From positions 1-6,987 of the forward strand of contig JAITSW010000208.1 of assembly GCA_031287505.1 (NCBI GenBank): a stretch of 6,987 bases of DNA, given 5' to 3'. Source of the stretch: Propionibacteriaceae bacterium. Lineage in GTDB: Bacteria > Actinomycetota > Actinomycetes > Propionibacteriales > Propionibacteriaceae. Below are positions 6,704 to 6,987 of the stretch, in pieces. The notes below the pieces were generated by a model. That model made no database searches. It worked only from the letters and a program-made list of their open reading frames with translations, and was not told the origin of the DNA. Every line of letters starts with the position of its first letter. The first letter of the stretch is position 1. The translations under genes and the position numbers were made by a program.

Positions 6704-6950
6704 CCCACTACCGCCTAGGAAGGGAGAAGCGGCTACCCAGCCAGTCCCCTTGTGCCTGGTCAGACCCGCTCCCACTGCCTTGGTCGGGGGGGAGCACGGT
6801 ACAGCTTCCTAACAAACTTCCGACTCAGACTCACTGCCTAGGGCGGGGAGGGAAGCGCCCATTTGTGAACCTTCACCTCGAAGACGGATGCCCACTGCCT
6901 AGGGTGAAAGGAAGCGGCTACTCAGCCGGGGCAGGCAGCGCGGAAGGCGG
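6704..6950. repeat. Four degenerate repeats with 60-67 bp spacing upstream of eno
   Basis: Units begin at 6704, 6771, 6831 and 6891, each with a (C/T)CACT...GCCT(A/T)GG core followed by a G-rich stretch. Copies at 6704 and 6891 are the most alike, both continuing with GAAGCGGCTAC and CAGCC. The other two keep the core and G-run but diverge later. The spacing of 67, 60 and 60 bases suggests an old tandem array or repeated binding/RNA elements. The last unit overlaps the putative end of the upstream gene. Confidence 0.55.
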
Positions 6951-6986
6951 CGCAAACGCTTCGGAAAGCGAACCGGTGCCGCCGTA
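6918..6986 (-). CDS. Possible C-terminus of the gene upstream of eno (partial)
   Basis: An open minus-strand frame enters from the right edge, reads YGGTGSLSEAFAPPSALPAPAE and stops at 6920-6918. The YGG start and Pro/Ala-rich tail are protein-like, and its direction agrees with eno. In mycobacteria a secreted lytic-transglycosylase-like gene precedes eno, but 22 residues are too few to identify anything. The opposite strand is also open here, so the call is tentative. Confidence 0.35.
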   Translation of the reverse strand, partial: YGGTGSLSEAFAPPSALPAPAE

Positions 6987-6987
6987 C

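Noticed and set aside
6704..6950. CRISPR array
   Set aside because: The units are too degenerate and the spacing and repeat boundaries do not fit CRISPR repeats with unique spacers.

Overview
The window looks like an actinobacterial chromosome of moderately high GC. The right-hand two thirds carry, all on the minus strand and in transcription order, enolase (eno), a FtsB/DivIC-type septum protein, a DUF501 protein, a Ppx/GppA-type phosphatase and a tRNA gene. This is the order known from Mycobacterium tuberculosis (Rv1023 to Rv1026) and many other Actinobacteria. No sequence here fixes the genus; an Actinomycetaceae-like organism is a guess.

Right end (about 6565-6987): a short open frame at the edge may be the C-terminus of the gene upstream of eno. 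It is followed by an upstream region with four degenerate repeats spaced 60-67 bp. Eno (GTG start) ends at a textbook intrinsic terminator at 5230-5274. The ftsB-like gene follows. DUF501 has a good sigma70-type promoter of its own at 4487-4514. The DUF501-ppx gap contains a 25-bp direct repeat that copies the 3' end of the DUF501 gene. Eleven bases after ppx lies a 73-nt tRNA with anticodon UAA but a short variable loop, which is unusual for leucine.

Left end (1-2130, plus strand): a two-gene operon converges on the tRNA. The first gene, cut by the window edge, is a membrane glycosyltransferase with all the hallmarks of streptococcal-type (class I) hyaluronan synthase. The second is a secreted lipoprotein that I do not recognise. 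Base composition drifts strongly along this operon, from G+T-rich to C+A-rich on the coding strand.

Between the operon and the tRNA (2131-2788) there is no convincing gene. The left part holds a 57-bp TG...CA element with 17-bp inverted ends, an overlapping hairpin, two TGTCACC repeats and a near-perfect 26-bp palindrome. These resemble insertion-sequence debris or recombination/operator sites. The simplest reading is an accessory surface-polysaccharide module placed next to the 3' end of a tRNA, beside a conserved glycolysis/cell-division/phosphate block. The most interesting items are the hyaluronan-synthase-like operon, the odd tRNA, and the structured DNA between them.
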